A stretch of 43,310 nucleotides of DNA from Candidatus Gastranaerophilales bacterium (GTDB lineage Bacteria; Cyanobacteriota; Vampirovibrionia; Gastranaerophilales; Gastranaerophilaceae), in NCBI GenBank assembly GCA_944323945.1, contig CALUUL010000011.1:1-43310 (forward strand). The letters are read 5' to 3'. The position numbers and the translations under genes are program-made. Positions 24,258 through 31,669 of the stretch are shown in pieces; the stretch's first letter is position 1; every line of letters begins with the position of its first letter. The notes under the pieces were generated by a model. That model was not told the origin of the DNA. It saw only the letters and a program-made list of their open reading frames with translations, and made no database searches.

Positions 24258-24310
24258 AAAAAACAAATTTTGTTAAAAAAAAGAACGACAATAAAAAAGG
24301 AGGAAACAAA

Positions 24311-24571
24311 ATGAACATAGCAAAAAAAATCAAACAAGCCGAAAAAGCAAGCAAAGCATACAACAAAGAAGATTTTAAAAGCTTTACGCTTTTTTGTGAA
24401 AACGCTGAAATTTTTGTTGATATTGAAAAAGTTTATTTTTATGCGTATAATTATGTATATCATGTTTGTATTTGTTATTTTAACAATACAAGAGAACACA
24501 AAGAATTTACAAACAAAAATGACTTAATCGATTTGTTGAAAAATTTTAAAATTTTAAATATGGAGGATTAA
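24311..24571 (+). CDS. 86-residue protein of plus-strand operon
   Basis: MNIAKKIKQAEKASKAYNKE, then a beta-rich middle with many Tyr and Phe (YFYAYNYVYHVCICYF) and a helical end (NDLIDLLKNFKIL). AAGGAGGAAACAAA precedes the ATG. A two-layer alpha/beta fold is plausible. No relative is recognised. It lies in a row with small genes sharing one promoter and terminator. Confidence 0.7.
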   Translation: MNIAKKIKQAEKASKAYNKEDFKSFTLFCENAEIFVDIEKVYFYAYNYVYHVCICYFNNTREHKEFTNKNDLIDLLKNFKILNMED

Positions 24572-24575
24572 AAAA

Positions 24576-24998
24576 ATGAAATACGCATCAATTTATAAAA
24601 ACGGAAAATTACAAAATTTTTATATCAAGGCAACAAAAAAAGAATACGACGCCTTTTTACAAAATTATTTTATTTTAACAAGCTTAGAAAAGCCAAGGCT
24701 GGGCAACATTAAAGAACTGAGCGTCTTATTTTCAAACGACTACAAAAACGAAAATAGCGAAGCGGTTTACATGGGCAAACAATATCACGGCTGGGGCTAT
24801 TCTGCATCCGCTGATGTTTATGACGAATTATTGCGGGCAATTAAAAAATTATACAACAGCGAACTAAACGAAAAAGAGCTTGAAGAGCTGGAGAAAATAA
24901 ACATACATGACGAACTGCTAACCGTAGGCGATGCTTTGCTTGAAAAGCTGGGGAGATTATCAAATAACAAATTGCATGAAAAATGGAGGAAGGCGTAA
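24576..24998 (+). CDS. 140-residue protein of plus-strand operon
   Basis: MKYASIYKNGKLQNFYIKAT, then a GKQYHGWGYSASADVYDEL segment and a charged helical C-half (LNEKELEELEKINIHDELLT). GGAGG precedes the ATG at eight bases. The aromatic GWGYSA motif is distinctive but not a signature I know. It starts four bases after the previous stop. Confidence 0.7.
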   Translation: MKYASIYKNGKLQNFYIKATKKEYDAFLQNYFILTSLEKPRLGNIKELSVLFSNDYKNENSEAVYMGKQYHGWGYSASADVYDELLRAIKKLYNSELNEKELEELEKINIHDELLTVGDALLEKLGRLSNNKLHEKWRKA

Positions 24999-25000
24999 AA

Positions 25001-25399
25001 ATGAAAATAAAAAAATTTTGGGCGTTTCAAATATCAAAAAAAATAATCTTTGAGGTTAAATACTATCAACTAAGTGGGAACGAAAAGCCCTACTTTTCAA
25101 CATCTGCAAACAAATTCAATCAACCAAAGACTGATTGGAAGCGGTGCGGGCAAGCGCAAAAAGCCTTGCTTCCAATATTAAGCGAAGCTTATAAATTTTG
25201 GGAAAAGTGGGACAAAAAACATTTGGAAGACTTAACAGACGAAGAATACAACGACTTACTCAAAGATATTGAACTTTTAAAAGAATGCTATAATTTTATT
25301 GAACAGGAACAAGACGAACATTTGAACACATCATATTTGCCATTTTACAAATTAAAAGAACTTTCAATGAAAAAGCCAAAAAGCGAGAGGCGGCTATGA
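25001..25399 (+). CDS. 132-residue protein of plus-strand operon
   Basis: MKIKKFWAFQISKKIIFEVK, then KTDWKRCGQAQKALLP and an acidic helical C-half (HLEDLTDEEYNDLLKDIELL). I chose the ATG at 25001, with GGAGG 11 bases upstream, over 24983, which would overlap the ribosome site. It overlaps the tiny membrane gene by three bases. No family is recognised. Confidence 0.7.
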   Translation: MKIKKFWAFQISKKIIFEVKYYQLSGNEKPYFSTSANKFNQPKTDWKRCGQAQKALLPILSEAYKFWEKWDKKHLEDLTDEEYNDLLKDIELLKECYNFIEQEQDEHLNTSYLPFYKLKELSMKKPKSERRL

Positions 25400-25458
25400 T
25401 ATATTTAGTTATGTTTATATTTTTCTTTTTGGCAACCGTAATAAAAAATAACAAGTAA
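25396..25458 (+). CDS. 20-residue hydrophobic peptide
   Basis: MIYLVMFIFFFLATVIKNNK: one membrane helix with a basic end. The start overlaps the previous stop (ATGA), and GAGAGGCGGCT lies upstream. It is the last gene before the operon terminator. It could be a small membrane toxin, an inhibitor or a holin-like peptide. Its shortness makes it the least certain gene of the operon. Confidence 0.5.
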   Translation: MIYLVMFIFFFLATVIKNNK

Positions 25459-25462
25459 AAAG

Positions 25463-25496
25463 AAAAAAGAGCTAGCGCAAAGTTAGCCCTTTTTTT
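25463..25496 (+). terminator. Terminator of plus-strand operon
   Basis: AAAAAAG 25463-25469 and CTTTTTTT 25489-25496, with GCTA 25471-25474 and TAGC 25484-25487 inside, and a T-run at the end. The A-rich arm makes it potentially bidirectional. Confidence 0.75.
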
Positions 25497-25684
25497 ATTG
25501 CCCCATTTTTGCCACTTTTTAGGCGCTTTGAGCGACTTTTTGTCGCGTCTGGTATGATTTATCAAGACAACCACAAAAAACGCTTTAAAGGCGCTTTAAA
25601 CAGGATAAAAAGGCATGATATATTTTAAGATAACAAAGCAATTTTGTTTTTTTTACATTTTTATTATATGATAACTCATAAAAA

Positions 25685-25770
25685 GGGGTGTGTAGGTTGC
25701 AATCTGCAGTAGGGGTGGTGTAGGGTAAAATCTGTTGCAGGGGGAGTGTAGGGTCGAAACTGTTGCAAAG
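25685..25770. repeat. Three tandem 27-30-base repeats
   Basis: Units at 25685-25711, 25712-25740 and 25741-25770 share GGGG..GTGTAGG and an end CTGTTGCA (CTGCA in the first). A fourth, diverged copy lies inside the serine recombinase gene at 26295-26323, with GAAACTGTTGCA identical to the third unit. They may be recombinase binding sites or degenerate copies of that coding segment. Confidence 0.7.
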
Positions 25771-25771
25771 A

Positions 25772-25803
25772 AAAAAGATAGCATTCTCATATACTATCTT
25801 TTT
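25772..25803. terminator. Bidirectional terminator ending the early operon
   Basis: A perfect 10-bp stem (AAAAAGATAG 25772-25781 with CTATCTTTTT 25794-25803) and a 12-base loop. It has A-runs on one side and T-runs on the other, just after the stop at 25808. It blocks the early minus-strand transcript and any plus-strand read-through. Confidence 0.85.
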
Positions 25804-25807
25804 ATTT

Positions 25808-26200
25808 TTAAATAATAGTGCAATTTACTAATGTGAAAGATTGTGAAGATGCGTTATACTTAAAATTTATGATAAAACTTCGGTTCTCATAAGTGCCAAA
25901 TGCGTTTGCAGCCCTAAATGTTCCAGAAGTTCGAATATTTGGTTCGTCTAGGAACTCAATCTTTACACCACTTGTCATTGAAAATGTGCTGGGATAGTTG
26001 CAATGGGCTTTTACAATATTTTTTGAATAATATTCCAGCGAATACCTACCAATATCTGAATACCAATATTCTGGCTCTTCTTGTTCTTGTTGCTGCTCTT
26101 GCTGTTGTATTTCTTCATGTGGAACAACAAAGTATCCAATTACACCTAAAATTAATAAAACTGCAATTACTATTATAATGACCAAAGTTTTTTTCTTCAC
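25808..26200 (-). CDS. Membrane-anchored or secreted protein (GTG start)
   Basis: 130 residues. The N-terminus (MKKKTLVIIIVIAVLLILGV) is a signal anchor: positive residues then about 20 hydrophobic ones. A Gln/Glu-rich linker (EEIQQQEQQQEQEEPEYW) leads to a small extracellular domain with two Cys (AHCNYPSTFSMTSGV and LVNCTII). The start is GTG at 26200, after AAAAAGGAGAGTAGTT. No lipobox Cys is seen. Last gene of the early operon, behind the recombinase. A superinfection exclusion role is possible but only by analogy. Confidence 0.7.
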   Translation of the reverse strand: MKKKTLVIIIVIAVLLILGVIGYFVVPHEEIQQQEQQQEQEEPEYWYSDIGRYSLEYYSKNIVKAHCNYPSTFSMTSGVKIEFLDEPNIRTSGTFRAANAFGTYENRSFIINFKYNASSQSFTLVNCTII

Positions 26201-26202
26201 AA

Positions 26203-26805
26203 CTACTCTCCTTTTTCAACAATCCTTTTAACAATCTTTCGTCCAAGTCCAAGTTGTCTGGAAATGTTCGTAATATCAACTCCGCTCTCATATAGGGTGT
26301 GTATATTTGAAACTGTTGCAGGGTCAAGTTTAGTTATAGGTTTGCCAAGGGTCACGCCTTGTTCTTTTTTTCGTTGTAGAGCATTAGAAGTGTTGTAACC
26401 AATTTGTCTTTTCAAGAACTCGTCTTGGATGAAGAATTGCGATATGGTCATCCATTGATAAGGGTTCATTTTTGCACCACCTTGCAACTCAATGCCATTA
26501 CTCAAAAACTTAACACTTGCACCAACCTTTTGTGTTATCAAGTCCAACATCTCAAAGCAATCAATGTAATTCCTACCAAATCTGCTTGTTTCAGTAAAAC
26601 AAACCAAGTCATTTTCTTCCAACTTTTCAAGCATTTTATTAAACTGCTCTCTTTGGTTGCCCTTTACACCACCAGAAATATGTTCTTCAAATATTTCATC
26701 GAACTCAATTTCACTATGCTCCAACAAGTAGTGCTGTCTTTCGCAATCTTGTTTTGCCGACCTATCACTGGTCGATACTCTGCAGTAAGCAAATACCTTA
26801 CACAT
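26203..26805 (-). CDS. Small serine recombinase (resolvase/invertase family)
   Basis: 200 residues. The N-terminal catalytic domain has AYCRVSTSDRSAKQD with the nucleophile Ser11, the conserved Arg motif ETSRFGRN (about 94-101) and the long E helix. A C-terminal Hin-type helix-turn-helix (VDITNISRQLGLGRKIVKRI) ends the protein. This is the resolvase/invertase size, not a large serine integrase. Role: cuts and rejoins DNA at short sites. A copy of the tandem repeat of 25685-25770 lies inside the codons for the linker to the HTH. It starts one base after the HNH-like gene. Confidence 0.85.
   Translation of the reverse strand: MCKVFAYCRVSTSDRSAKQDCERQHYLLEHSEIEFDEIFEEHISGGVKGNQREQFNKMLEKLEENDLVCFTETSRFGRNYIDCFEMLDLITQKVGASVKFLSNGIELQGGAKMNPYQWMTISQFFIQDEFLKRQIGYNTSNALQRKKEQGVTLGKPITKLDPATVSNIHTLYESGVDITNISRQLGLGRKIVKRIVEKGE
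26295..26323. repeat. Repeat copy inside recombinase gene
   Basis: Bases 26295-26323 match the tandem repeat at 25685-25770 in the same orientation, with GAAACTGTTGCA (26309-26320) identical to unit three. Confidence 0.7.
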
Positions 26806-26806
26806 A

Positions 26807-27607
26807 TTATTGCTCCTTTTTTATTTTTCTAGCAGGTTGTGTCATAATTCTTTCTATACTCCAACCCCTAAAAATTCTATTTTCTACATTGTTTATTGTT
26901 AAAGATGTCCTTTTTGCAATGTCATATTTTGTAAGCAATTCTCCATTATACTCAAAATACCTTTTTTTGTCTGGACTTTCATTAAAAGCCCTATCTACAT
27001 CAAACCCCATCCATAATCTTTGGTTCACAAGACCATAGTTCAAATTTAACTCTCTACACCAGTTAGCGAGTGTCTGTGTTTTCCCTTTATATGTTATATA
27101 ATGATTTGTAGTTGTATTATTCATTTGTTCAAAATTGGTTACCCAACGGCAATTATCTGGTGTATAATCCCCATAAGTATCAATTCTATCAATAGTCCAT
27201 TTGTTTTTCCCATTTGGTAGTTTTTCTTCTTTATAACCATTAGACAAAGCCCACTCTTTAAATGTCTCAAAACTATTTTTCCACTCATCACACATTTTTA
27301 CACCAAATTTTTTATAATTGATTTTACAATTATTATTATTAGGGGTTGTTCTATCTTTTATTCCAGCCCAAGTTCTATATAATTGAGTATTTCTCATACC
27401 GTGTTTAGTCATTCTTTTTCTTACAATTTCTTTATTATAACATCCACAACTCTTTGTCTTTCCAGAAACAAAAGCACCGCTATAAAGTATTATAATATTT
27501 CCACAATCACATTTGCATTTGTAATAAGTATAACCATTTTTGTATTTAGGCAATCTTTCAATAATTGTTAATCTTCCAAACTTTTGTCCAACATAATCTT
27601 TAATCAT
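26807..27607 (-). CDS. HNH-like homing endonuclease-type protein
   Basis: 266 residues. An N-terminal Cys4-like zinc motif (CKCDCGNIIILYSG and KSCGCYNKE, about 30-57), then a core with W.GIKDRTTP, KKFGVKMCDEWKNSFETF and TIDRIDTYGDYTPDNCRW. The last block has the NCRW signature shared by HNH-derived homing nucleases. The C-terminal ~80 residues contain repeated short helix-turn-helix-like segments (TLANWCRELNLNYGLVNQRL; LTKYDIAKRTSLTINNVENR), which may bind DNA. Relative of the gene at 35810-36373. AAAGGAGAAATAGTT precedes the ATG. Activity is not proven. Confidence 0.7.
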   Translation of the reverse strand: MIKDYVGQKFGRLTIIERLPKYKNGYTYYKCKCDCGNIIILYSGAFVSGKTKSCGCYNKEIVRKRMTKHGMRNTQLYRTWAGIKDRTTPNNNNCKINYKKFGVKMCDEWKNSFETFKEWALSNGYKEEKLPNGKNKWTIDRIDTYGDYTPDNCRWVTNFEQMNNTTTNHYITYKGKTQTLANWCRELNLNYGLVNQRLWMGFDVDRAFNESPDKKRYFEYNGELLTKYDIAKRTSLTINNVENRIFRGWSIERIMTQPARKIKKEQ

Positions 27608-27620
27608 AACTATTTCTCCT

Positions 27621-27752
27621 TTACTTTTTATTAGTAAAGTCAGACAAAATTTTAATTATTAGATTTGATAGAGTTCTTTTTTCTTCATCTGCAATTTCTT
27701 GAAGTTTTTTAAGAACATCATCATCAATTCTAAATGATTTTAATATCTTCAT
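27621..27752 (-). CDS. Ribbon-helix-helix DNA-binding protein
   Basis: 43 residues: MKILKSFRIDDDVLKKLQEI and so on, ending LIIKILSDFTNKK. One beta strand then two helices, the CopG/Arc pattern. I chose the ATG at 27752 (AAAGGAGATAAT upstream) because the longer frame to 27803 crosses the promoter. It is probably a dimeric repressor of its own small operon with the HNH-like gene and recombinase. Confidence 0.75.
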   Translation of the reverse strand: MKILKSFRIDDDVLKKLQEIADEEKRTLSNLIIKILSDFTNKK

Positions 27753-27774
27753 ATTATCTCCTTTACTTGCTATT

Positions 27775-27803
27775 ATTGTATCACATTGAAATACAAAAAG
27801 CAA
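27775..27803 (-). promoter_or_regulatory. Promoter before ribbon-helix-helix gene
   Basis: TTGCTT 27803-27798, 17 bases, TACAAT 27780-27775 on the minus strand. The -35 is weak. It could drive the RHH, HNH-like, recombinase and membrane genes as a unit. Confidence 0.55.
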
Positions 27804-27874
27804 GAGATTTTTATAAAATTTTTATATTTTTTAACTATTTTTTATCTTCAAGTGTTTTTCAAACAATTTCCAAA

Positions 27875-28534
27875 TTATTTTTTCTTATTATCATCAAGCA
27901 TTTTAGAGCCAAATATGCTTGCAATTCGCCTATCCACATTCTCTTTATCCAATTTCAAGTTGTTATTTATTGTTATGGATTGAATATCTGGTCGCAAGTT
28001 AAGTCCATACCCTACACCATCTGCTCTTAATTTAGTTTCTGTCGACTTTTCTTTTGATATACCGCTCTGTGCAGAAACGACTTCAAGCTCGCATAATTTA
28101 TCGTTCAAACTTTCAATCTCAGCCACCAAATCTGCATCTTGGCTGGTTGTCAAAATATTAGCATAAGCATTTGCACTTATCCCCATAAACGAAGTAAAAG
28201 TTGCTTTGCTTCCTATAAAGTCAGGGTAAAAACCTTTGATAAAACTCAGCAGTTCCATATATGCATTCGCATAATCTTTAAAAGTTTCCGCATCCACACT
28301 GATTGCATAGTTGTATGGAACTTTCTTAAACTTGCTAAATGCAATAAAAAGCACTTGCGTCAAGCTTGCATTGAAATTCAGTTTGCGTGGGTAATCGGAG
28401 TTCTCGTTCTTCTCATACCGAATTTTTATTGTTTGCAACTCTGGCGTTATGCTTCCTTTTATCTTTTCTAATTTCTCAAAAGCATCAAACCAAAGCGGTT
28501 CGCCGTTTTCGTCAATTACTATATCTTTCGCCAT
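27875..28534 (-). CDS. Unknown phage protein, possible DNA-packaging or DNA-binding factor
   Basis: 219 residues starting MAKDIVIDENGEPLWFDAFE (ATG 28534, GAGGAGGATAATAAG upstream; a longer start at 28552 has no site). The middle is helical (AETFKDYANAYMELLSFIKG), then FMGISANAYANILTTSQDA, a segment that resembles the HTH-to-helix part of some small terminase subunits. The C-terminus is charged (VDRRIASIFGSKMLDDNKKK). No clear family. It lies at the end of the replication genes. Confidence 0.6.
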   Translation of the reverse strand: MAKDIVIDENGEPLWFDAFEKLEKIKGSITPELQTIKIRYEKNENSDYPRKLNFNASLTQVLFIAFSKFKKVPYNYAISVDAETFKDYANAYMELLSFIKGFYPDFIGSKATFTSFMGISANAYANILTTSQDADLVAEIESLNDKLCELEVVSAQSGISKEKSTETKLRADGVGYGLNLRPDIQSITINNNLKLDKENVDRRIASIFGSKMLDDNKKK

Positions 28535-28865
28535 TCTTATTATCCTCCTCAAAAACTGCCTTTCTAACTTCGCATTGCAAATATTTATAAATTATATTCA
28601 CTCCGCTACTTGCTCTTATCGGTTTTTCATAAAACTTTTCAATTTTGGATATTTCTACCCAATCGCCAGTTTTAAATTCGCATTTGCCCATACAGTTTAG
28701 CCACACATAATCAAACACGCAAAGTTCGCCATTTTGTAAAGTTCGCAAACTAACGCAACTTTTCCAATACGGCACGCCAGAGTTGCTTATTCCACTTTGT
28801 ATGCTTCGCAATTTTATTTTTGAGCCAACCCCTAATCCTTCTCTTGGCTTTGTTGGTTTTAACAT
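28512..28865 (-). CDS. Possible OB-fold or DNA metabolism protein
   Basis: 117 residues. The start MLKPTKPREGLGVGSKIKLR at 28865 follows AAAAGGAGAGATAAA; a TTG start at 28928 would add 21 residues without a site. The beta-rich middle (VPYWKSCVSLRTLQNGELCV and FKTGDWVEISKIEKFYEK) resembles an OB fold. The end overlaps the next gene by 23 bases. Single-strand binding or a replication accessory role is inferred from its place between the primase fragment and the 219-residue gene. The gap 28866-28985 holds short hairpins only. Confidence 0.6.
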   Translation of the reverse strand: MLKPTKPREGLGVGSKIKLRSIQSGISNSGVPYWKSCVSLRTLQNGELCVFDYVWLNCMGKCEFKTGDWVEISKIEKFYEKPIRASSGVNIIYKYLQCEVRKAVFEEDNKNGERYSN

Positions 28866-28985
28866 TTTATCTCTCCTTTTAATCACATATGCCCTAATTT
28901 TGCATTCTTTTGCCCCATATTTGAACAAAACATAGCGCCCTCGATTATTCTATCGATTTTAATGTTTCGCGTCTTAAAACGCAAA

Positions 28986-29627
28986 TTATGGGCTTAAAAG
29001 CACTATCTCTGTGTTTAATATCTTTTTAACAAGTTCTCTCTTATCGTCTAAAATAGCATAATCATATTCACATTCTTTGTGGTCGAACCCACAAATTTTG
29101 TCATACAACCAATTTAACCATTTTTGTTGTTTAAGCGAGTGAAAAAACAAATCGCTCAACTCCCAAGTGTTAGTCCTTATCTGTCCACGAGTTGGATGTG
29201 TGTATTTTTGTATCTGCTCCCACATTCTCAATTCTTTTATAATTTTATTTCGAGCTATCTGCTCTTCCCTTTTTTCCATTTCTTTTTTTTCTTTTAATAA
29301 CCGGTTTCGTTCCCTGGCTTCTTTTAATTCTCTCTTTTGTTGTGGAGTAAGGTCGTTTCCTAATCCAAGCCCAAGCAGCTCATCAATCTTTGCAATCGCC
29401 ATGCTTTTAGAACACTTTTCATAATTTGCTACAAAGTCAATAGTGTTGTATGAAACCCCACAACCATAGCATTTATACCACCTGTCATCTTTCGACACGC
29501 AAGCGCTTGGCGTTTTCTCCCTGTGGAAACAACAGCACATAAAACCATTTCTAGAAAGTTGAAACCCATATTTTTCAAGTAATTCTTCCATGCTTACATT
29601 TTCTCTAATATATTCGCATTTAGTCAT
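28986..29627 (-). CDS. CHC2 zinc-domain primase fragment
   Basis: 213 residues. N-terminal zinc ribbon CHC2: C32, H35, C53, C56 in CCCFHREKTP and RWYKCYGCGVSYNTIDFV. A coiled, Lys/Glu-rich linker follows (RELKEARERNRLLKEKKEME), then a C-terminal helical part (THPTRGQIRTNTWELSDLFF). There is no TOPRIM catalytic core. Known: DnaG-type zinc domains recognise template for primer start. It directly follows the helicase gene, with nine bases between. It may recruit or replace host primase parts. AGGAGGTTAT precedes the ATG. Confidence 0.8.
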   Translation of the reverse strand: MTKCEYIRENVSMEELLEKYGFQLSRNGFMCCCFHREKTPSACVSKDDRWYKCYGCGVSYNTIDFVANYEKCSKSMAIAKIDELLGLGLGNDLTPQQKRELKEARERNRLLKEKKEMEKREEQIARNKIIKELRMWEQIQKYTHPTRGQIRTNTWELSDLFFHSLKQQKWLNWLYDKICGFDHKECEYDYAILDDKRELVKKILNTEIVLLSP

Positions 29628-29635
29628 ATAACCTC

Positions 29636-31669
29636 CTAAAATGGTAGTGAATCATCATCAATTGGTATAAGGTCATCAATGGTTTTTTGTTTTGTAAACA
29701 AAACCGGCTTTTCTTCCTCTTCCTTTTTATCATCAATCTTTTTGCATTCATAGTATGTGTTCGTAATGCGATTGAATTTTAAACATACAAAACCAAGTTT
29801 TCTTCCTTTTGTTTTGGCAACCTTTATCAAACAATCCGCATTATCTAAATCATAATTGTTTAGTTCGACAAGTTTTTTTAATTCTTTATATTGCTTTGTA
29901 TCATGATTGATTTTATCCATTCTTAAAACAATTAAGACATTTTTTGCAATATTGACCATTGCACTTGTTCCTTTGACATCGTTTAAATCTGGCAATACAA
30001 CATCTCGCTCAGTTTTCCTTAAATGTGCGACTAAAAATATATGAACTTTGTTATTTATGGCATAATCTCTTATTTTGATTACAATGTCTTTAATTGCTTT
30101 GTTTTCATTATCACTGGAAAACTCAAATTGCTCAACATTATCAATTACGAATACTTTGCAATCGTGTTTCTCTTTTGCCTCTTTAAAGCCTTCCAGTATT
30201 TCGTCAACGCTAGCATTCGCATTTGTGTTGTAAAGAAATAACTTGTCTTTAAACTTTTCTTCAGCTTTCTTATACGCTTCTTCACTCAAAAAATATTCGC
30301 CACAGTTTGTTTGCTTTCCATCTCGAACATAGGGTTTATAAATTATATTTTCAGGCGTATATTCAGTTGCCTGTCTATAAATCCTATCTCTACTTTCTCT
30401 TGGGGTGTCTTCACCAAAAAATGCACAAACCTTATATCCTTGTTCAATAATTGACCTTATTATATCACTGCATAATGTCGTATTATGTGTAACAATGAAA
30501 TTGTCAGTTAAATATAATTCATTATCAGCGCTTACTTTTATACATTGACAATCAACAAGTTCATTTAGGCTTTCTATTTTTTTAATTTTTCTGTAAGTAA
30601 ATATTGTTGGTGGTCGCCACTTTAAGGCCTTTCTTTCAACTAAGAATGGATTAAATTTTTTGTCGTCTATACGAATATATATAACAAATTCTGGATTGCA
30701 ATCTCTGTTATATCTTTTTACTTTATGACACTTAGCAAAAAAACCTAGTGATTGAACTAATAAGCAAACATCTTTTGCTAATCTTTCGCTTGTAGTAGAA
30801 TAAGATGTGTTTATTGAAAATCTATCTTTTGAATTATGAACATTACCATCAGTATCCATTAGACCTCTCAATAAACTTAATCTTTGTTCTATATCTCCTT
30901 GTAAGTATTCTTTTGGTATAAACTTATCTTTCGACTTCTTTCCTACTAGTTCTTTTGGAATAATATCTTGTGTAAATATATATTTGCGATTTTGTTTATT
31001 TTTATTTTTCACTAAAAACTTATATGTGTAATTATGAATTGAAGAACGACAAAAGTTGGTATTTAATTTCTCACTTATAATTTTTATTACATCTTCATTT
31101 CCAGAAGATATCGAAAAATGTTTTTCAAGTCCACAGCCATTTCCTATATATGCACCCAAAATATACGGGTCACAAATATAGGTCTTGGTAGAATAATTTA
31201 CCGCATTATATTTTGGTAAAGCATATCTGTAACCTTTCTTACTTGTTTTTTCTATACCATCGATAAGCTGCAATGTAGTCATAACTTTTGCTTTTTTATT
31301 GCTCATAGTATCAATAACTGTCCACAAATGTTCTCCAACACAATCTGTATAGTTGTCATCGGAAGTCCATACTCTATATATTTGTTTCTGTCCTTGTGGA
31401 AAAATTCCAACTACTTTTTGCACTCCACCGTTTATATCAAATATTTCATCTCCAACTTTTATAGCCTCCATACAAACTTCACCTTTTGGTGTTTGTATTT
31501 TTGAATAAAATGGTTGAGCTTTGCCGTTATCGGTTGAAGAAGTAATCATCGTAACTCTATCAAACACTCCGCCATTCAATAAATAATTTAGCGTTCCATA
31601 AGGGAACAAAAACCTTTCTGCCATATCAGAGTATTGTGGGACTTCTGCAATATTATAAATCTTCCTCAT
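29636..31669 (-). CDS. DnaB-type replicative helicase interrupted by an intein
   Basis: 677 residues as translated; 331 after removal of residues 51-396. The helicase part is a RecA-fold domain only (no DnaB N-terminal domain): Walker A split as STDNGK / TTLCSD, an E-rich motif (FFGEDTPRESRDRI), Walker B KVFVIDNVEQ and a DnaB-like motif GTSAMVNIAKNVLIVL. The C-terminus ends DDDSLPF, similar to an SSB tail. Role: unwinds DNA at the phage fork with the initiator and primase genes on either side. It starts at 31669 within the end of the initiator gene (17-base overlap); the ribosome site is weak. Confidence 0.85.
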   Translation of the reverse strand: MRKIYNIAEVPQYSDMAERFLFPYGTLNYLLNGGVFDRVTMITSSTDNGKAQPFYSKIQTPKGEVCMEAIKVGDEIFDINGGVQKVVGIFPQGQKQIYRVWTSDDNYTDCVGEHLWTVIDTMSNKKAKVMTTLQLIDGIEKTSKKGYRYALPKYNAVNYSTKTYICDPYILGAYIGNGCGLEKHFSISSGNEDVIKIISEKLNTNFCRSSIHNYTYKFLVKNKNKQNRKYIFTQDIIPKELVGKKSKDKFIPKEYLQGDIEQRLSLLRGLMDTDGNVHNSKDRFSINTSYSTTSERLAKDVCLLVQSLGFFAKCHKVKRYNRDCNPEFVIYIRIDDKKFNPFLVERKALKWRPPTIFTYRKIKKIESLNELVDCQCIKVSADNELYLTDNFIVTHNTTLCSDIIRSIIEQGYKVCAFFGEDTPRESRDRIYRQATEYTPENIIYKPYVRDGKQTNCGEYFLSEEAYKKAEEKFKDKLFLYNTNANASVDEILEGFKEAKEKHDCKVFVIDNVEQFEFSSDNENKAIKDIVIKIRDYAINNKVHIFLVAHLRKTERDVVLPDLNDVKGTSAMVNIAKNVLIVLRMDKINHDTKQYKELKKLVELNNYDLDNADCLIKVAKTKGRKLGFVCLKFNRITNTYYECKKIDDKKEEEEKPVLFTKQKTIDDLIPIDDDSLPF
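30482..31519 (-). other. Class 3 intein with LAGLIDADG endonuclease domain
   Basis: 346 residues (51-396 of the helicase frame), inserted between Lys and Thr of the Walker A motif. It starts with Ala (AQPFYSKIQTPKG), not Cys or Ser, and ends VTHN followed by Thr. The class 3 WCT set is visible: Trp116 (block B, GEHLW), Cys376 (block F, QCIKV) and Thr394 (block G, before HN). Block B His114, penultimate His395 and terminal Asn396 are in place. LAGLIDADG motifs: LGAYIGNGC (first; Asn where Asp is usual) and LLRGLMDTDGNV (second). Splicing is predicted to restore GKTT. Confidence 0.85.

Noticed and set aside
26203..26805. Large serine integrase of a temperate phage
   Set aside because: The protein has only 200 residues with a Hin-like C-terminus and lacks the recombinase zinc and coiled-coil domains; lysogeny cannot be inferred from it.
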